A DNA stretch of 64,000 bases from Crocinitomicaceae bacterium (GCA_023262855.1 JALQYQ010000045.1:53450-117449); one strand, 5' to 3'. Positions 8,389-17,750 are shown, counted from the stretch's first letter. The notes: a model not told the origin generated them from the letters alone. Translations and numbers: made by a program.

Positions 8389-9939
8389 ATGAAAAAAACG
8401 GTACTACTTTTCGCAGTCATTGCTGCATCGTTCACGTCATTCTCTCAAACACAAATTGGAAATGGAAGTATGGAGGCATGGGATAGTCCTACAACCTCTT
8501 CTGCTGAGCCTGTAAACTGGAACAGTTTTAAAACGGCTTCCGGAAGTCTTTCAGCATTTGCGTCTCAAGCAGTATGGCGTTCAACTAGTGTTCGTCCTGG
8601 AGCAACTGGAACATATTGTGCACAAATTAAATGTGTCAGTGTTTTAGGAGTTGCTGCGAATGGTAATATGACATTGGGACAAGTGAACATGGGAAGTTCA
8701 ACTGCAACAAGTGCAAGTAACTACAATTGGTCAAAGACATCTGATGTAAACTTCTCTGAAGCTTTAACAGATACGCCTGATTCAATTGTTTTTTGGGTGA
8801 AATTTACTCCCGTAAACACTTCTCATGAAGCACGCATGAGTGTTGCTTTGCACGATACGTACAATTATATTGACGGTTACAATGTTGATGCTGGTTCAGC
8901 GCCACACAAGGTCGCAGAAGCTCAATTAAATTATGGAACTACAAATGGTGCGTGGGTGCGTAAAAGTGTTCCTTTCGTGTATACTGGTCCTGCATCAGCA
9001 AACACCTTTATTATTGCAACATTTGCAACGAATAAAACACCTGGAGTTGGTTCAGTTGGAGATGAAGTATTGCTTGATGATGTTGAATTGATTTACAATC
9101 CAGTTAATCAGCCAGTTGTTGCAAATGATGATGCTATTTCTACACCTCAAGACCAGGCAGTTGCCGTTTCTGTTTTATCAAATGATGTGGATCCAGAGAA
9201 TGCTTTAAATAATAGCTCTCTTGCAGTAACAGTTGCACCTACGAATGGATCAACTTCAGTAAACACGGCAACAGGTGTAATAACTTATACACCAAACGCA
9301 GGTTGGTTTGGAACGGATGTGTTCACTTATACGATTTGTGATAATGGAACACCTGTATTGTGTGATCAAGCTGTTGTAACCGTAACTGTAACTGAGGTAA
9401 TTGTTGGAAATAACCAAATTATTGCAAATGATGACGTAGCTGTGACAAACATGAATACAGCAGTTGTAACGAATGTACTAGCTAACGATGTTGACGTTGA
9501 AAATCAAATTAACAATTCAACATTGAATGTAACAATTCAACCAACGAATGGAACAACTTCTGTGAATACAACAACTGGTGAAATAACATATACTCCAACA
9601 ACAGGATATTTCGGAAATGATTCTTATACATATGCGATTTGTGATGCTGGAACACCTTCAATTACATGCGATACTGCTGTAGTTAACGTAACAGTAAATT
9701 TGAATTGGGGAGTTAATGAAGTTAGTGCAGAAGAAATTCAAGTTACTGTTGAAGATCAAATGATTCATGTTTTGGGAGCTGAAGTTTCTGGCACATATTC
9801 CTTATTTGCAAGTAACGGTCAACTTGTTCAAACGGGTGAATTGTCGAGTGAAATTCAAACACGAAATTTGAAAGGAATTTACTTTATGACAATCATGTCA
9901 AGTAAAGGAAACACAACAAAGAAAATTTCGATATTATAA
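8389..9939 (+). CDS. T9SS-exported protein with PCMD-like domain and two Ig-like repeats
   Basis: A 516-residue exported protein. Residues 1-20 are a signal peptide (ending SFSQ). Residues ~21-240 start with IGNGSMEAWDS and resemble the PCMD (putative carbohydrate metabolism) domain family of Bacteroidetes surface proteins. Two ~95-residue bacterial Ig/cadherin-like repeats follow, each opening with ANDD and containing the YTP, Y-Y-C-D-G-P pattern (e.g. FTYTICDNGTP). The last ~75 residues end GIYFMTIMSSKG...KKISIL, a type A T9SS sorting domain. Likely secreted or attached to the outer surface; the ligand is unknown. Flanked by an upstream promoter and a downstream terminator, so monocistronic. 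Confidence 0.85.
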   Translation: MKKTVLLFAVIAASFTSFSQTQIGNGSMEAWDSPTTSSAEPVNWNSFKTASGSLSAFASQAVWRSTSVRPGATGTYCAQIKCVSVLGVAANGNMTLGQVNMGSSTATSASNYNWSKTSDVNFSEALTDTPDSIVFWVKFTPVNTSHEARMSVALHDTYNYIDGYNVDAGSAPHKVAEAQLNYGTTNGAWVRKSVPFVYTGPASANTFIIATFATNKTPGVGSVGDEVLLDDVELIYNPVNQPVVANDDAISTPQDQAVAVSVLSNDVDPENALNNSSLAVTVAPTNGSTSVNTATGVITYTPNAGWFGTDVFTYTICDNGTPVLCDQAVVTVTVTEVIVGNNQIIANDDVAVTNMNTAVVTNVLANDVDVENQINNSTLNVTIQPTNGTTSVNTTTGEITYTPTTGYFGNDSYTYAICDAGTPSITCDTAVVNVTVNLNWGVNEVSAEEIQVTVEDQMIHVLGAEVSGTYSLFASNGQLVQTGELSSEIQTRNLKGIYFMTIMSSKGNTTKKISIL

Positions 9940-9959
9940 TATAGATCAATTTATTGATG

Positions 9960-9991
9960 ACTACCTCTGATATTCAGGGGTAGTTTTGTTT
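9960..9991 (+). terminator. Rho-independent terminator after the PCMD-like gene
   Basis: An 11-bp stem ACTACCTCTGA / TCAGGGGTAGT (one T-G pair), 3-base loop, then TTTTGTTTT. It separates the secreted protein from the TonB receptor gene. Confidence 0.85.
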
Positions 9992-10005
9992 TATACCAAT
10001 TCTGT

Positions 10006-12468
10006 ATGAAAAAACTACTATTCTTTATTATTGCCTTATTGACTTTCAATGGTTTTAGTCAAACAGGAAAATTAGTGGGTAAAGTTCGTGATGACAAAGG
10101 CGAAGCAATTATCGGTGCGGCAATCATTTACAAAAAAGATGTGACAATTGGAGCAATGAGTGATGAGCAAGGGAATTATATTTTGGAAATCCCTGCTGGA
10201 AAGAATCGATTGATTTGTCGTTATACGAACATGATTACCGATACTTTTGAGATCGTCATATTTGAAAATCAAACGGTGTCACATGATATTGTACTCAAAC
10301 AATATGTCAAAGAATTAATTGCGGTTGATGTAAAAGTTGGGAAATTTGATAAGGCGATTGAAGATCAGACGGTTTCAATGGAAATTATCAAACCTGCAAT
10401 CATTGAAAATAAAAATACGAGAAGTATTGAAACTGCTTTGGATCAAACGCCTGGCTTGAATATTCTGGATGGTGAACCACAGATTCGTGGAGGTAGCGGT
10501 TTTACATTCGGAGTTGGTTCGAAGGTTGCTGTTATTGTTGATGATATGCCAATGCTTTCGGGTGATGCAGGTCGACCAGAATGGGGATTTATTCCTGTAG
10601 AAAATATACATCAGATTGAAGTAATCAAAGGTGCAGCCTCTGTTCTTTCTGGAAGTTCAGCTTTATCTGGTTCAATTCATATTCGAACAGCTTTTCCAAA
10701 AAGTATTCCTTTGACTAAAGTAAATGTGTATTCAGGAATGTATTCTTCCCCGTCTGATGCAAGCATGAAATGGTGGGATTCGTATCCTGGTATTCATGGA
10801 GTTAATTTTCTTCATTCTCGTATCATTAAACAATTGGATTTAGTAGTGGGGGGAAATTTCAATTATGATCATGGTTATATCGGGCCGCCGCGAACAGATT
10901 CAATTGTCGCAACTTTGTTTCCCGATACAATAACCAATTTTACTGAAAAGGATTTGGTTTCAATGCGTGGACGTTTAAATTTTAATTTACGTTACCGTTC
11001 GAAAAAAATACGTGGATTGAACTATGGAGTGAATGGTAATTTCATGAAAGCGCATTCCACAATGCCCTTGGCATGGTTAAATGATTCGACAGGCTTGTAC
11101 CGAGCATATCCCGGAGCTATTTTTATCAATGATCAGTTTATTTTTAACTTGGATCCTTTCGTTAATTTTTACACTGCAACTGACGGTAAACATAGTTTGA
11201 GAGGACGAGTTCTGCACACTGATAACAACATGACCGCTAATCAGTCCAATAAATCAACTACTCTTTATGGTGATTACATGTTTCAAAAAAGTTTCCCTCA
11301 ATTGAAAAATTTGGACTTTATTGGTGGAATAACAGGAACATTTACGGATTCTTATTCCAACATTTACGTGGGATCTGGTTCACCGAATAATCAAATGATG
11401 AACATTTCTGCCTACACACAATTAGAAAATAAAATCAATAAAACATTGAATTTATCTGTTGGTGGACGTTTAGAGTATTTTCAGTTAAATGATACAATTA
11501 CTGCATTAAAACCAATATTTCGTGCAGGAACGAGTATAAAAATTTACCAAGAAACCTATTTGCGAGCATCGTATGGTCAAGGTTATCGCTTTCCAACAAT
11601 TACTGAACGCTTTATAAAAACAGGAGTTGGAAATTTTGGTGTTTTCCCAAATCCGAATTTAAAACCTGAAAGTAGCTGGAACGCAGAAGTGGGAATAAAG
11701 CAAGGGTTAAAATTTGGTAAATTATATGGTTATTTGGATGTAGCTGGTTTCTGGCAAGAATATCAAAACACCATTGAATACATGTTTGGAATTTGGCACG
11801 AATTAACTTCTGTTCAAGCAATGGCTTCAAGTGCCGGATTTATGTTTCTGAATACGGGTGAATCTCGTGTTGTTGGACTCGATGCATCTTTTACTGGAAT
11901 GGCGAAATTGGGTAAAAAGGCCGAATTGACATTTATGGCTGGTTACAATTACATTGTTCCAAAAACCTTAACTCCTGATTATGTCTATGCTGTCGATTCT
12001 TTGAATAGAGTGTTCTCTTACAACACAACCTCATTGGATTCAACGAAAGGAATTTTAAAATATCGATTCTTACACAATGTAAAGATTGATGCAGAGGTTG
12101 TTTTGCATAAAAAAGTGGGAATTGGCTTTTCAGCGAAATACTTCAGTAAGATTATCAACATGGATGCGATTATCAAAGATTTTGAGCAGTTAACCAACGA
12201 CGTAGATGTATTGCAAGATTTGCGCTACATGGATTATTACAATAGCCATCGTTTTGGAAATTGGATTTTCGATGCACGCATTTCCTACAATTTAACTGAA
12301 AAGCATAAACTGGCAATTATTGGCTCAAATATCATGAACCGCAGTTATTCATTACGTCCGTTGAAAATTGAACCGCCAAGAACAATTATGGTTCAATACA
12401 CGCTTAAATTGGAAGGGAAGAAAAAGGAAATAAAAAATTCAGATGTACTTTTGAACGGAAAATCGTAA
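10006..12468 (+). CDS. TonB-dependent outer-membrane receptor with CPD-like N-terminus
   Basis: An 820-residue receptor. A signal peptide (ending NGFSQ) is followed by a carboxypeptidase-regulatory-like domain (~20-110, GKVRDDKGEAIIGAAI), then a plug domain with the usual VIVDDMPM and IEVIKGAASVLSGSSALSGSI motifs, and a long beta-barrel. The protein does not end in the usual aromatic residue but in a polar tail (KNSDVLLNGKS) after the YTLKLEG strand. Substrate is not evident. It lies between a terminator and the cobalamin riboswitch promoter, so it is transcribed on its own and need not belong to the B12 locus that follows. Confidence 0.92.
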   Translation: MKKLLFFIIALLTFNGFSQTGKLVGKVRDDKGEAIIGAAIIYKKDVTIGAMSDEQGNYILEIPAGKNRLICRYTNMITDTFEIVIFENQTVSHDIVLKQYVKELIAVDVKVGKFDKAIEDQTVSMEIIKPAIIENKNTRSIETALDQTPGLNILDGEPQIRGGSGFTFGVGSKVAVIVDDMPMLSGDAGRPEWGFIPVENIHQIEVIKGAASVLSGSSALSGSIHIRTAFPKSIPLTKVNVYSGMYSSPSDASMKWWDSYPGIHGVNFLHSRIIKQLDLVVGGNFNYDHGYIGPPRTDSIVATLFPDTITNFTEKDLVSMRGRLNFNLRYRSKKIRGLNYGVNGNFMKAHSTMPLAWLNDSTGLYRAYPGAIFINDQFIFNLDPFVNFYTATDGKHSLRGRVLHTDNNMTANQSNKSTTLYGDYMFQKSFPQLKNLDFIGGITGTFTDSYSNIYVGSGSPNNQMMNISAYTQLENKINKTLNLSVGGRLEYFQLNDTITALKPIFRAGTSIKIYQETYLRASYGQGYRFPTITERFIKTGVGNFGVFPNPNLKPESSWNAEVGIKQGLKFGKLYGYLDVAGFWQEYQNTIEYMFGIWHELTSVQAMASSAGFMFLNTGESRVVGLDASFTGMAKLGKKAELTFMAGYNYIVPKTLTPDYVYAVDSLNRVFSYNTTSLDSTKGILKYRFLHNVKIDAEVVLHKKVGIGFSAKYFSKIINMDAIIKDFEQLTNDVDVLQDLRYMDYYNSHRFGNWIFDARISYNLTEKHKLAIIGSNIMNRSYSLRPLKIEPPRTIMVQYTLKLEGKKKEIKNSDVLLNGKS

Positions 12469-12520
12469 TTCAGCGAATGTTCTAATTTCTAACTTCTGTC
12501 TATATGTTCTAAATTTAAAC

Positions 12521-12528
12521 TATCTTTG
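12521..12528 (+). promoter_or_regulatory. -7 promoter box of the cobalamin locus
   Basis: TATCTTTG matches TAnnTTTG. The predicted TSS (~12532) falls on the first base of the P1 helix of the riboswitch, which fits a transcript that begins with the aptamer. Confidence 0.65.
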
Positions 12529-12531
12529 TTC

Positions 12532-12698
12532 AGATTTTTGGTTCCACTTTGGTGGATTAATAAGGAATCCGGTGTAAATCCGGAACTGTGTCTGCAGCTG
12601 TAATCACTGTAAGATCGCTTTCAAAATGTCACTGTCAGCCGCGGCTGATGGGAAGACGAAAGCGAGTTGGTGAAAGTCAGAATACTTGCCTCAAATCT
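12532..12698 (+). ncRNA. Cobalamin (adenosylcobalamin-type) riboswitch aptamer
   Basis: Conserved cobalamin aptamer segments appear in order: GGAATCCGGTGTAAATCCGG (the GG-AA..GGTG.AA...CC core), AACTGT, CACTGTCAGCCGCGGCTGATGGGAAG, and the B12 box AGTCAGAATACTTGCC. The outer P1 helix is formed by AGATTT (12532-12537) and AAATCT (12693-12698). It precedes a DUF4465 protein, BtuB-like and BtuG-like genes, as expected for cobalamin-repressed uptake. About 110 bases of leader follow before the first ATG; no clear intrinsic terminator is visible there, so control may be translational. Confidence 0.93.
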
Positions 12699-12760
12699 TT
12701 AAAGAAGACTTCAGATTAAAGTCCGATTTAGTGTTCGCCATTCTAGATAGCGCGAGTATT
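12681..12760 (+). promoter_or_regulatory. Possible expression platform: B12 box 3' half can pair downstream
   Basis: AATACTTGC at 12681-12689, part of the B12 box, is complementary over nine bases (one G-U) to GCGAGTATT at 12752-12760. Pairing of these two would compete with the ligand-binding aptamer fold, so this is a candidate switching helix. It is inferred from complementarity only. Confidence 0.35.
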
Positions 12761-12808
12761 ATCTCTTTTAACTGATTTCTTCAACGTTTAATTTAAATTT
12801 TTAAAACG

Positions 12809-13765
12809 ATGAAGAAAATTTACATGATGGCAGCTGCAGCCATGCTTTGCAGTAATTTATTCGCACAAATTGACAGCGTTGATTTTGAATCCTTTTCGCT
12901 AAATCCACAATCGTATGACAATGGTTCAGCAGGAAATGGAAATTTTATGTTTTCCTCAATTAGTTTCTCAAATTATTATGATGCTGCTTGGGGTTCATGG
13001 AATGGATTTTCGATTTCGAATGTAGTTGACAATACAACTTCAGGATTTGGTAATCAATATGCTTCTTACACTGGAGGAGGAAAGAATTCAAGTAACTATG
13101 CAATTTTTTACCCATCTGGAACAATTGAAGCGATGGGCAATGCTTTAATTGATTCTTTTTATATCACAAACACAACATTTGCCGGAATATCTATGCGCGA
13201 TGGTGATGCCTTTTCGAAACAATTTGGCTCTGTAAACGGTGCAAATGGAATTCCAGATGGAACAAATGGTGAAGATTTTTTTAGGGTTTGGGTAATTGCT
13301 CAGAATTATTTTAGTCAAACGTATGATTCAACATTAATTTATTTGGCAGATTACAGAAATGCGGATAATTCGCAAGATTACATTCTGCAAGATTGGATTA
13401 AAGTCGATGTTTCTTCAATGTATGCGCGAACAATTTCATTTAGATTTGAATCTTCGGATATGGGCGCTTGGGGCATTAACACACCAACTTATTTCGCATT
13501 GGACAATTTGTATTATAGTTTATGGGAAGGCGTAAACGAAATATCCGAACTTCAAATATCAAGCTATCCGAATCCATTTATTGATCAGTTGATTGTTCAA
13601 GGAGAAAATGGCATGTTAGAATTGCGTGATGTAAATGGAAAATTACTTCATTCAGAAGAATTAACTGTATCAACAATAATTGAAACTGCTTCACTTCCTG
13701 TTGGAATTTACTTCTTACAATTAACGAATGATCGAGGCACAGTGCTTCACAAAGTGATCAAATAA
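12809..13765 (+). CDS. DUF4465 (BtuH-like) cobalamin-locus protein with T9SS sorting domain
   Basis: A 318-residue exported protein directly under the cobalamin riboswitch. Residues 1-19 are a signal peptide (ending LFAQ). The body (~20-235) has the DUF4465 pattern: SVDFESFSL..., GNGNFMFSSISFSNYYDAAWGSWNGFSISN, YASYTGGG, then WVIAQNYF and SFRFESSDMGAWGINTPTYFALDNL. In Bacteroides, DUF4465 proteins (BtuH) are surface lipoproteins that bind cobalamin. Here the end (SSYPNPFIDQL ... LPVGIYFLQL ... HKVIK) is a type A T9SS sorting domain, so surface delivery would use T9SS instead of a lipid anchor. B12 binding is inferred from family and position. Confidence 0.88.
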   Translation: MKKIYMMAAAAMLCSNLFAQIDSVDFESFSLNPQSYDNGSAGNGNFMFSSISFSNYYDAAWGSWNGFSISNVVDNTTSGFGNQYASYTGGGKNSSNYAIFYPSGTIEAMGNALIDSFYITNTTFAGISMRDGDAFSKQFGSVNGANGIPDGTNGEDFFRVWVIAQNYFSQTYDSTLIYLADYRNADNSQDYILQDWIKVDVSSMYARTISFRFESSDMGAWGINTPTYFALDNLYYSLWEGVNEISELQISSYPNPFIDQLIVQGENGMLELRDVNGKLLHSEELTVSTIIETASLPVGIYFLQLTNDRGTVLHKVIK

Positions 13766-13782
13766 GTTTGTATCGGTTTACG

Positions 13783-15738
13783 ATGAAATTGGTCCTTGTA
13801 CTTTTTGCTTTATTGCTCAGTTTTCTGTCGTTAGCGCAGTTAACTGAGCGTGAGCTTCAGGAGGTTCGAGTGCGTGATTCATTGAGAAATAATGCTGAGA
13901 AAGTTCAAACTTTGCGACGTTCTACCTTGGTTGAAATGCAAGGAGAAGATGTTGGACAAGTGTTGCAAAAATTTGCTGGAGTGGCGATTCGGTCATATGG
14001 AGGTTTAGGAGGCTTGAAAACAATTTCAGTGCGCAGTCTCGGAAGTAACCATAGTTCAATTGTTATCGATGGATTTACGCTGGTGAACAATCAAACAGGT
14101 CAAATCAATCTCGGTCAACTACAAACTGAATCGTTAGAAAGTCTTCAGTTGATTACAGGAGCTCAAAAGAACTATTTGGTTCCAACTTCTGCTCAAGTTG
14201 CAGGAAGTAGTTTGTTGATGGAAACGTTTGAAGGAAGCTTTTCTACTGATAAACATCACGTTCGATTTAGTTCGAAAATGGGATCGTTCGGACAATATGA
14301 TAATTATTTGAGTTACAAATATGGCAGAAATCGCATGTTCGTGAGTGTTTTTGGAAAGTACAGAATTGCGAATGGCGATTATCCGTTTGAAATTCGAAAT
14401 GGTTCAATGGTATATACTGGAATTCGAACCAATAATTTTTACCAAGATTTGATGGCTGGCGCAAATGTAGGATTCAAATCAAAAAAAGGAAGTGTTTTCA
14501 ATTTTGCCTATCGGAAAGATTTTGTGGATCAAGAATTACCAGGAGCGGTTATTTTATATGCTCAAAATCAATTTCAGACATTGAAAACAGAAAATGATCG
14601 CTTGCAAGGTTCTTATTTAAAACATTTCAGTCGTTGGAGCATTCGTGCTTTTTCTTCCTTTTCTCAATTAAAAATGAATTACCTTGATTCAAGTTATTTG
14701 AACGAAGCAGGATTTTTGCAAAGCAATTATGTGAATTCAATTGGTCAACTTGGCGTAAACTCACGATTTCGATTGAAAGAACGCTTGTATTTGTTCGCAG
14801 GTTTGGAGCAACAATTTTCAATGTTGGTATCAACTGTAAGTGGCATCGATCATGCAAAAAGAGCACATACTTTTGGAGTGATGGGCTTTAGTTATTATTC
14901 TAATAATTTTACAATCACAAGCCAACTTTCAGGTCAATCAATTCGAGATATCAATGCTAACATAAGTCGTTCGCCCATCAATAAATTGAATCCTTTCGTT
15001 CAGTTAGAATCGAAAGAACTTGGGAAAAAATCTAAATTTCAATTCACTTTCTTTTATCGCAATTCCTTTCGAATGCCTTCATTTTCCGAATTGTATTACA
15101 ACTCAATTGGAAATGACGATTTAAAACCAGAAAGAGCAAATCAGTTTTCATTTGGAAAAACACTATCTATACGAAACGCAAAATCACAATTTGTGAATCG
15201 AACGAATGTTTATTACAATCAAGTTCAAGACAAAATCGTGGCGATTCCCACAAAAAATCTATTCGTGTGGTCGATGCAAAACGTTGGAATTGTGCGTATT
15301 ATTGGAGTTGAAGAAAGTGCGGAATGGTGTTACACGTTTTCTCCGAAATGGTCCACTTGTTTGGTCATGAATTACACCTTTCAACAAGCAAGTGATTTTA
15401 CTTCTTCTAATTCTCCAACGTTTAAGCATCAGATTGCATATGTTCCCAAACATTCAGGAAATTTCGATTTAACCATAAAACGGAAAAACACAGGGCTGCG
15501 AATTTCAAATTTTGCCAGTTCCTTGCGTTATTCACTGAATGAAAATATCCCTGCAAATGTCGTGGATGCATATTGGTTGTTGGATGGTGCCGTATTCTCT
15601 AAACTTCCAATCCGGCAACATGATGTACGATTGCAATTCACAGTAAAAAATTGTTTAAATTCTTCCTATGCTGTCGTTCGTTCATATGTAATGCCCGGAA
15701 GATCATTTTTAATCTCATTGAATTATGCGTTTAAGTAG
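13783..15738 (+). CDS. btuB: BtuB-like TonB-dependent cobalamin receptor
   Basis: A 651-residue TonB-dependent receptor. The ORF track starts at a TTG (13768), but the ATG at 13783 gives a clean signal peptide (MKLVLVLFALLLSFLSLAQ). A plug domain follows, with VLQKFAGVAIRSYGGLGGLKTISVRSLGSNHSSIVIDG, and a 22-strand-size barrel ending in ISLNYAFK, with the usual aromatic near the end. The receptor has no CPD-like extension. Assignment to cobalamin rests on its place behind the riboswitch and beside BtuH-like and BtuG-like genes; specificity is not readable from the sequence. It starts 17 bases after the DUF4465 gene and overlaps the next gene by 14 bases. Confidence 0.85.
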   Translation: MKLVLVLFALLLSFLSLAQLTERELQEVRVRDSLRNNAEKVQTLRRSTLVEMQGEDVGQVLQKFAGVAIRSYGGLGGLKTISVRSLGSNHSSIVIDGFTLVNNQTGQINLGQLQTESLESLQLITGAQKNYLVPTSAQVAGSSLLMETFEGSFSTDKHHVRFSSKMGSFGQYDNYLSYKYGRNRMFVSVFGKYRIANGDYPFEIRNGSMVYTGIRTNNFYQDLMAGANVGFKSKKGSVFNFAYRKDFVDQELPGAVILYAQNQFQTLKTENDRLQGSYLKHFSRWSIRAFSSFSQLKMNYLDSSYLNEAGFLQSNYVNSIGQLGVNSRFRLKERLYLFAGLEQQFSMLVSTVSGIDHAKRAHTFGVMGFSYYSNNFTITSQLSGQSIRDINANISRSPINKLNPFVQLESKELGKKSKFQFTFFYRNSFRMPSFSELYYNSIGNDDLKPERANQFSFGKTLSIRNAKSQFVNRTNVYYNQVQDKIVAIPTKNLFVWSMQNVGIVRIIGVEESAEWCYTFSPKWSTCLVMNYTFQQASDFTSSNSPTFKHQIAYVPKHSGNFDLTIKRKNTGLRISNFASSLRYSLNENIPANVVDAYWLLDGAVFSKLPIRQHDVRLQFTVKNCLNSSYAVVRSYVMPGRSFLISLNYAFK

Positions 15739-16777
15739 TATAATTTTTCTAGCCCTAATCTTGATAAGTTGTCATAAAGATGATGATCCACCTGAAGTAA
15801 AAAACACGTTAAGTAACGGGATTTTTGTCTTGTGTGAAGGATTGTTTCAGCAAAACAATTCTTCCTTGTCATGGATTGATCTAAATTCAGGTTCAATTGA
15901 TACCGATTTCTTTTCTACACAAAATGGCCGTTTTTTGGGAGATACTGGAAACGACATGAAAAAATATGGTTCAAAAATTTACATCATTGTCAATAATTCC
16001 AATACGATTGAAGTCATCCAATCCAAGGACGGAAAAAGCGTTAAGCAAATTCCTATGAACAATGGAAATTCAGGTAAACAACCGCGTTCTATTGCGTTTT
16101 ATAACGGAAAAGCTTTTGTGACATGCTATGATGGTTTTGTCGATGTGATAGATACCGCAAGTTTAACGGTTACTCAGCGTATTCCAGTTGGTGCAAATCC
16201 TGAGGGAATTGCAGTCTCGAATGGAAAGTTGTTCGTTTCAAATTCTGGTGGTTTAAATTATCCAGCAGTGGATTCTACAGTGTCTATAATTGATTTAACA
16301 TCCTATCAAGAGTTAGATCGTGTTGTGGTTGGAAAAAATCCAGGAGCGATTCAAGTTGATTCAGAAGGAGATGTTTATGTTATTGCACGTGGTAATTATG
16401 GTACAATTCCTTCACGAATGGTTCGAATAAATGCGCTTAACCTTTCAGTGGAACAAACATTCTCATTTGACGCTTCTGGAATGGCATTGATGAATAATTA
16501 TTTCTTGATTAGCTATTACAATTATTCAACGCAAACAAGTGAAATACGACTGTTTAATTGCCTTACAGAAAGCATTGAAAACAACTCGTTTATATCAACA
16601 ACTTATTTTACGACTTTGTATGGTATTCAATACGATGCAAGTACGGATAAAATCTATTGCCTTGATGCGATGAATTACACAAACACCGGCTATGTGAGAC
16701 AGTTCTCAAGCACTGGAGTTTTTGAGAAAAATTATCATGTGGGCTTAAATCCAAGTAAACTAATTGTTTATGAATAA
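15725..16777 (+). CDS. BtuG-like beta-propeller surface lipoprotein (DUF5074/YncE-type)
   Basis: A 350-residue lipoprotein (MRLSSIIFLALILISC, Cys16, followed by HKDDD, an acidic export-type tail seen in surface lipoproteins). The body is a seven-bladed YncE/DUF5074-like propeller, with blade motifs such as TVSIIDLTSYQELDRVVVGKNPGAIQV and GKQPRSIAFYNGKAFVTCYDG. In Bacteroides thetaiotaomicron, BtuG is a propeller lipoprotein that binds B12 very tightly and caps BtuB. Here it overlaps the end of the BtuB-like gene by 14 bases and is in the same operon, which strongly supports the same role. Confidence 0.88.
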   Translation: MRLSSIIFLALILISCHKDDDPPEVKNTLSNGIFVLCEGLFQQNNSSLSWIDLNSGSIDTDFFSTQNGRFLGDTGNDMKKYGSKIYIIVNNSNTIEVIQSKDGKSVKQIPMNNGNSGKQPRSIAFYNGKAFVTCYDGFVDVIDTASLTVTQRIPVGANPEGIAVSNGKLFVSNSGGLNYPAVDSTVSIIDLTSYQELDRVVVGKNPGAIQVDSEGDVYVIARGNYGTIPSRMVRINALNLSVEQTFSFDASGMALMNNYFLISYYNYSTQTSEIRLFNCLTESIENNSFISTTYFTTLYGIQYDASTDKIYCLDAMNYTNTGYVRQFSSTGVFEKNYHVGLNPSKLIVYE

Positions 16778-17750
16778 GTTACTGTTGTTGTTTGTTTTAA
16801 TTTGTCCACTCATAAATTGGGCGCAAAGTTATGCTCCAGCTCCAGGTATTTCGGGTTCAACAGCCATCTATAAGGATTCTTCGTGCTTTGTTGCTTGGGC
16901 TTCAGGTATTGAAATAACACGTGGTTCATTGGATATTTCGACGCCGACATTAGGTGTTGCAAGCTTTGGAGACGCTTTTAATGCACTTGGTGTAGCTGAA
17001 GGAGATGGAACAAGTGTTGTTTCACTCGGTGATAGTGGCATAGCGATAATTACATTTTCTTCACCGATTACCAATGGTTTGGGTGCTGATTTTGCCATTT
17101 TTGAAAATGGATTTGCGGATGATTACATGGAGTTTGCGCATGTTGAAGTAAGTTCAGATGGTGTTAATTTTGTACGTTTCCCGTCTCACAGTGAATCGCC
17201 TGTAATTGTTCAACTTGATAATTTTATGTTCGGCGATTGTCGAATGGTAAATAATTTGGCTGGTAAATACAGACAGGGTTATGGAACACCTTTCGATTTA
17301 GAAGAATTGTTTGGAAATCCATTGTTGGATGTGAATTCGATAACACATGTAAAATTGACTGACGTAATTGGCAGCATTTCATCAGGAATTGGAACAACGG
17401 ATGCACATGGAAATTTAATTAATGATCCTTTTCCAACGCCATTTGAATCATGTGGTTTTGACTTGGATGCTATTGGTGTAATTCATCAGCTTGCACTTAG
17501 TTTTGATGAGAATGAAATTTCATATTCAATTTATCCAAATCCAACAATGGATGAAGTGTATATTAAAGGATTTTTTGACGGAGAAGTTCGGTTTTATGCA
17601 TTAAATGGAGCCTTGATTCATGCTGAAAAAGTCAATGGATCCAACTTGAGTTTTGACGTACACAAATTCGGGTTAAATTCATTAATTATTGAAATTGCCA
17701 CTGCTACTTCAGTTCAACACCATCGAATTCAAGTATTGAATATTGATTAG
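16770..17750 (+). CDS. T9SS-exported cell-surface protein, last gene of the cobalamin operon
   Basis: A 326-residue exported protein; the ATG at 16770 is chosen over the TTG at 16764 because it gives MNKLLLLFVLICPLINWAQ as signal peptide. The start lies inside the last codons of the BtuG-like gene (8-base overlap). The body contains SLGDSGIAIITFSSPITNGLGADFAIFENGF and FAHVEVSSDGVNFVRFPS, a beta-sandwich-type region seen in several surface proteins. The end (YSIYPNPTMDEVYIKG ... HRIQVLNID) is a type A T9SS sorting domain. Its operon position makes it a candidate B12-capture or accessory protein; no function is established to my knowledge. Confidence 0.82.
   Translation: MNKLLLLFVLICPLINWAQSYAPAPGISGSTAIYKDSSCFVAWASGIEITRGSLDISTPTLGVASFGDAFNALGVAEGDGTSVVSLGDSGIAIITFSSPITNGLGADFAIFENGFADDYMEFAHVEVSSDGVNFVRFPSHSESPVIVQLDNFMFGDCRMVNNLAGKYRQGYGTPFDLEELFGNPLLDVNSITHVKLTDVIGSISSGIGTTDAHGNLINDPFPTPFESCGFDLDAIGVIHQLALSFDENEISYSIYPNPTMDEVYIKGFFDGEVRFYALNGALIHAEKVNGSNLSFDVHKFGLNSLIIEIATATSVQHHRIQVLNID

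Noticed and set aside
10006-12468. TonB receptor upstream of the riboswitch as part of the B12 operon
   Set aside because: It precedes the riboswitch promoter and is not under its control; B12 specificity is not supported.
13763-13770. TAAGTTTG as separate promoter for the BtuB-like gene
   Set aside because: It overlaps the DUF4465 stop codon and may be chance; a riboswitch-driven operon explains the layout without it.
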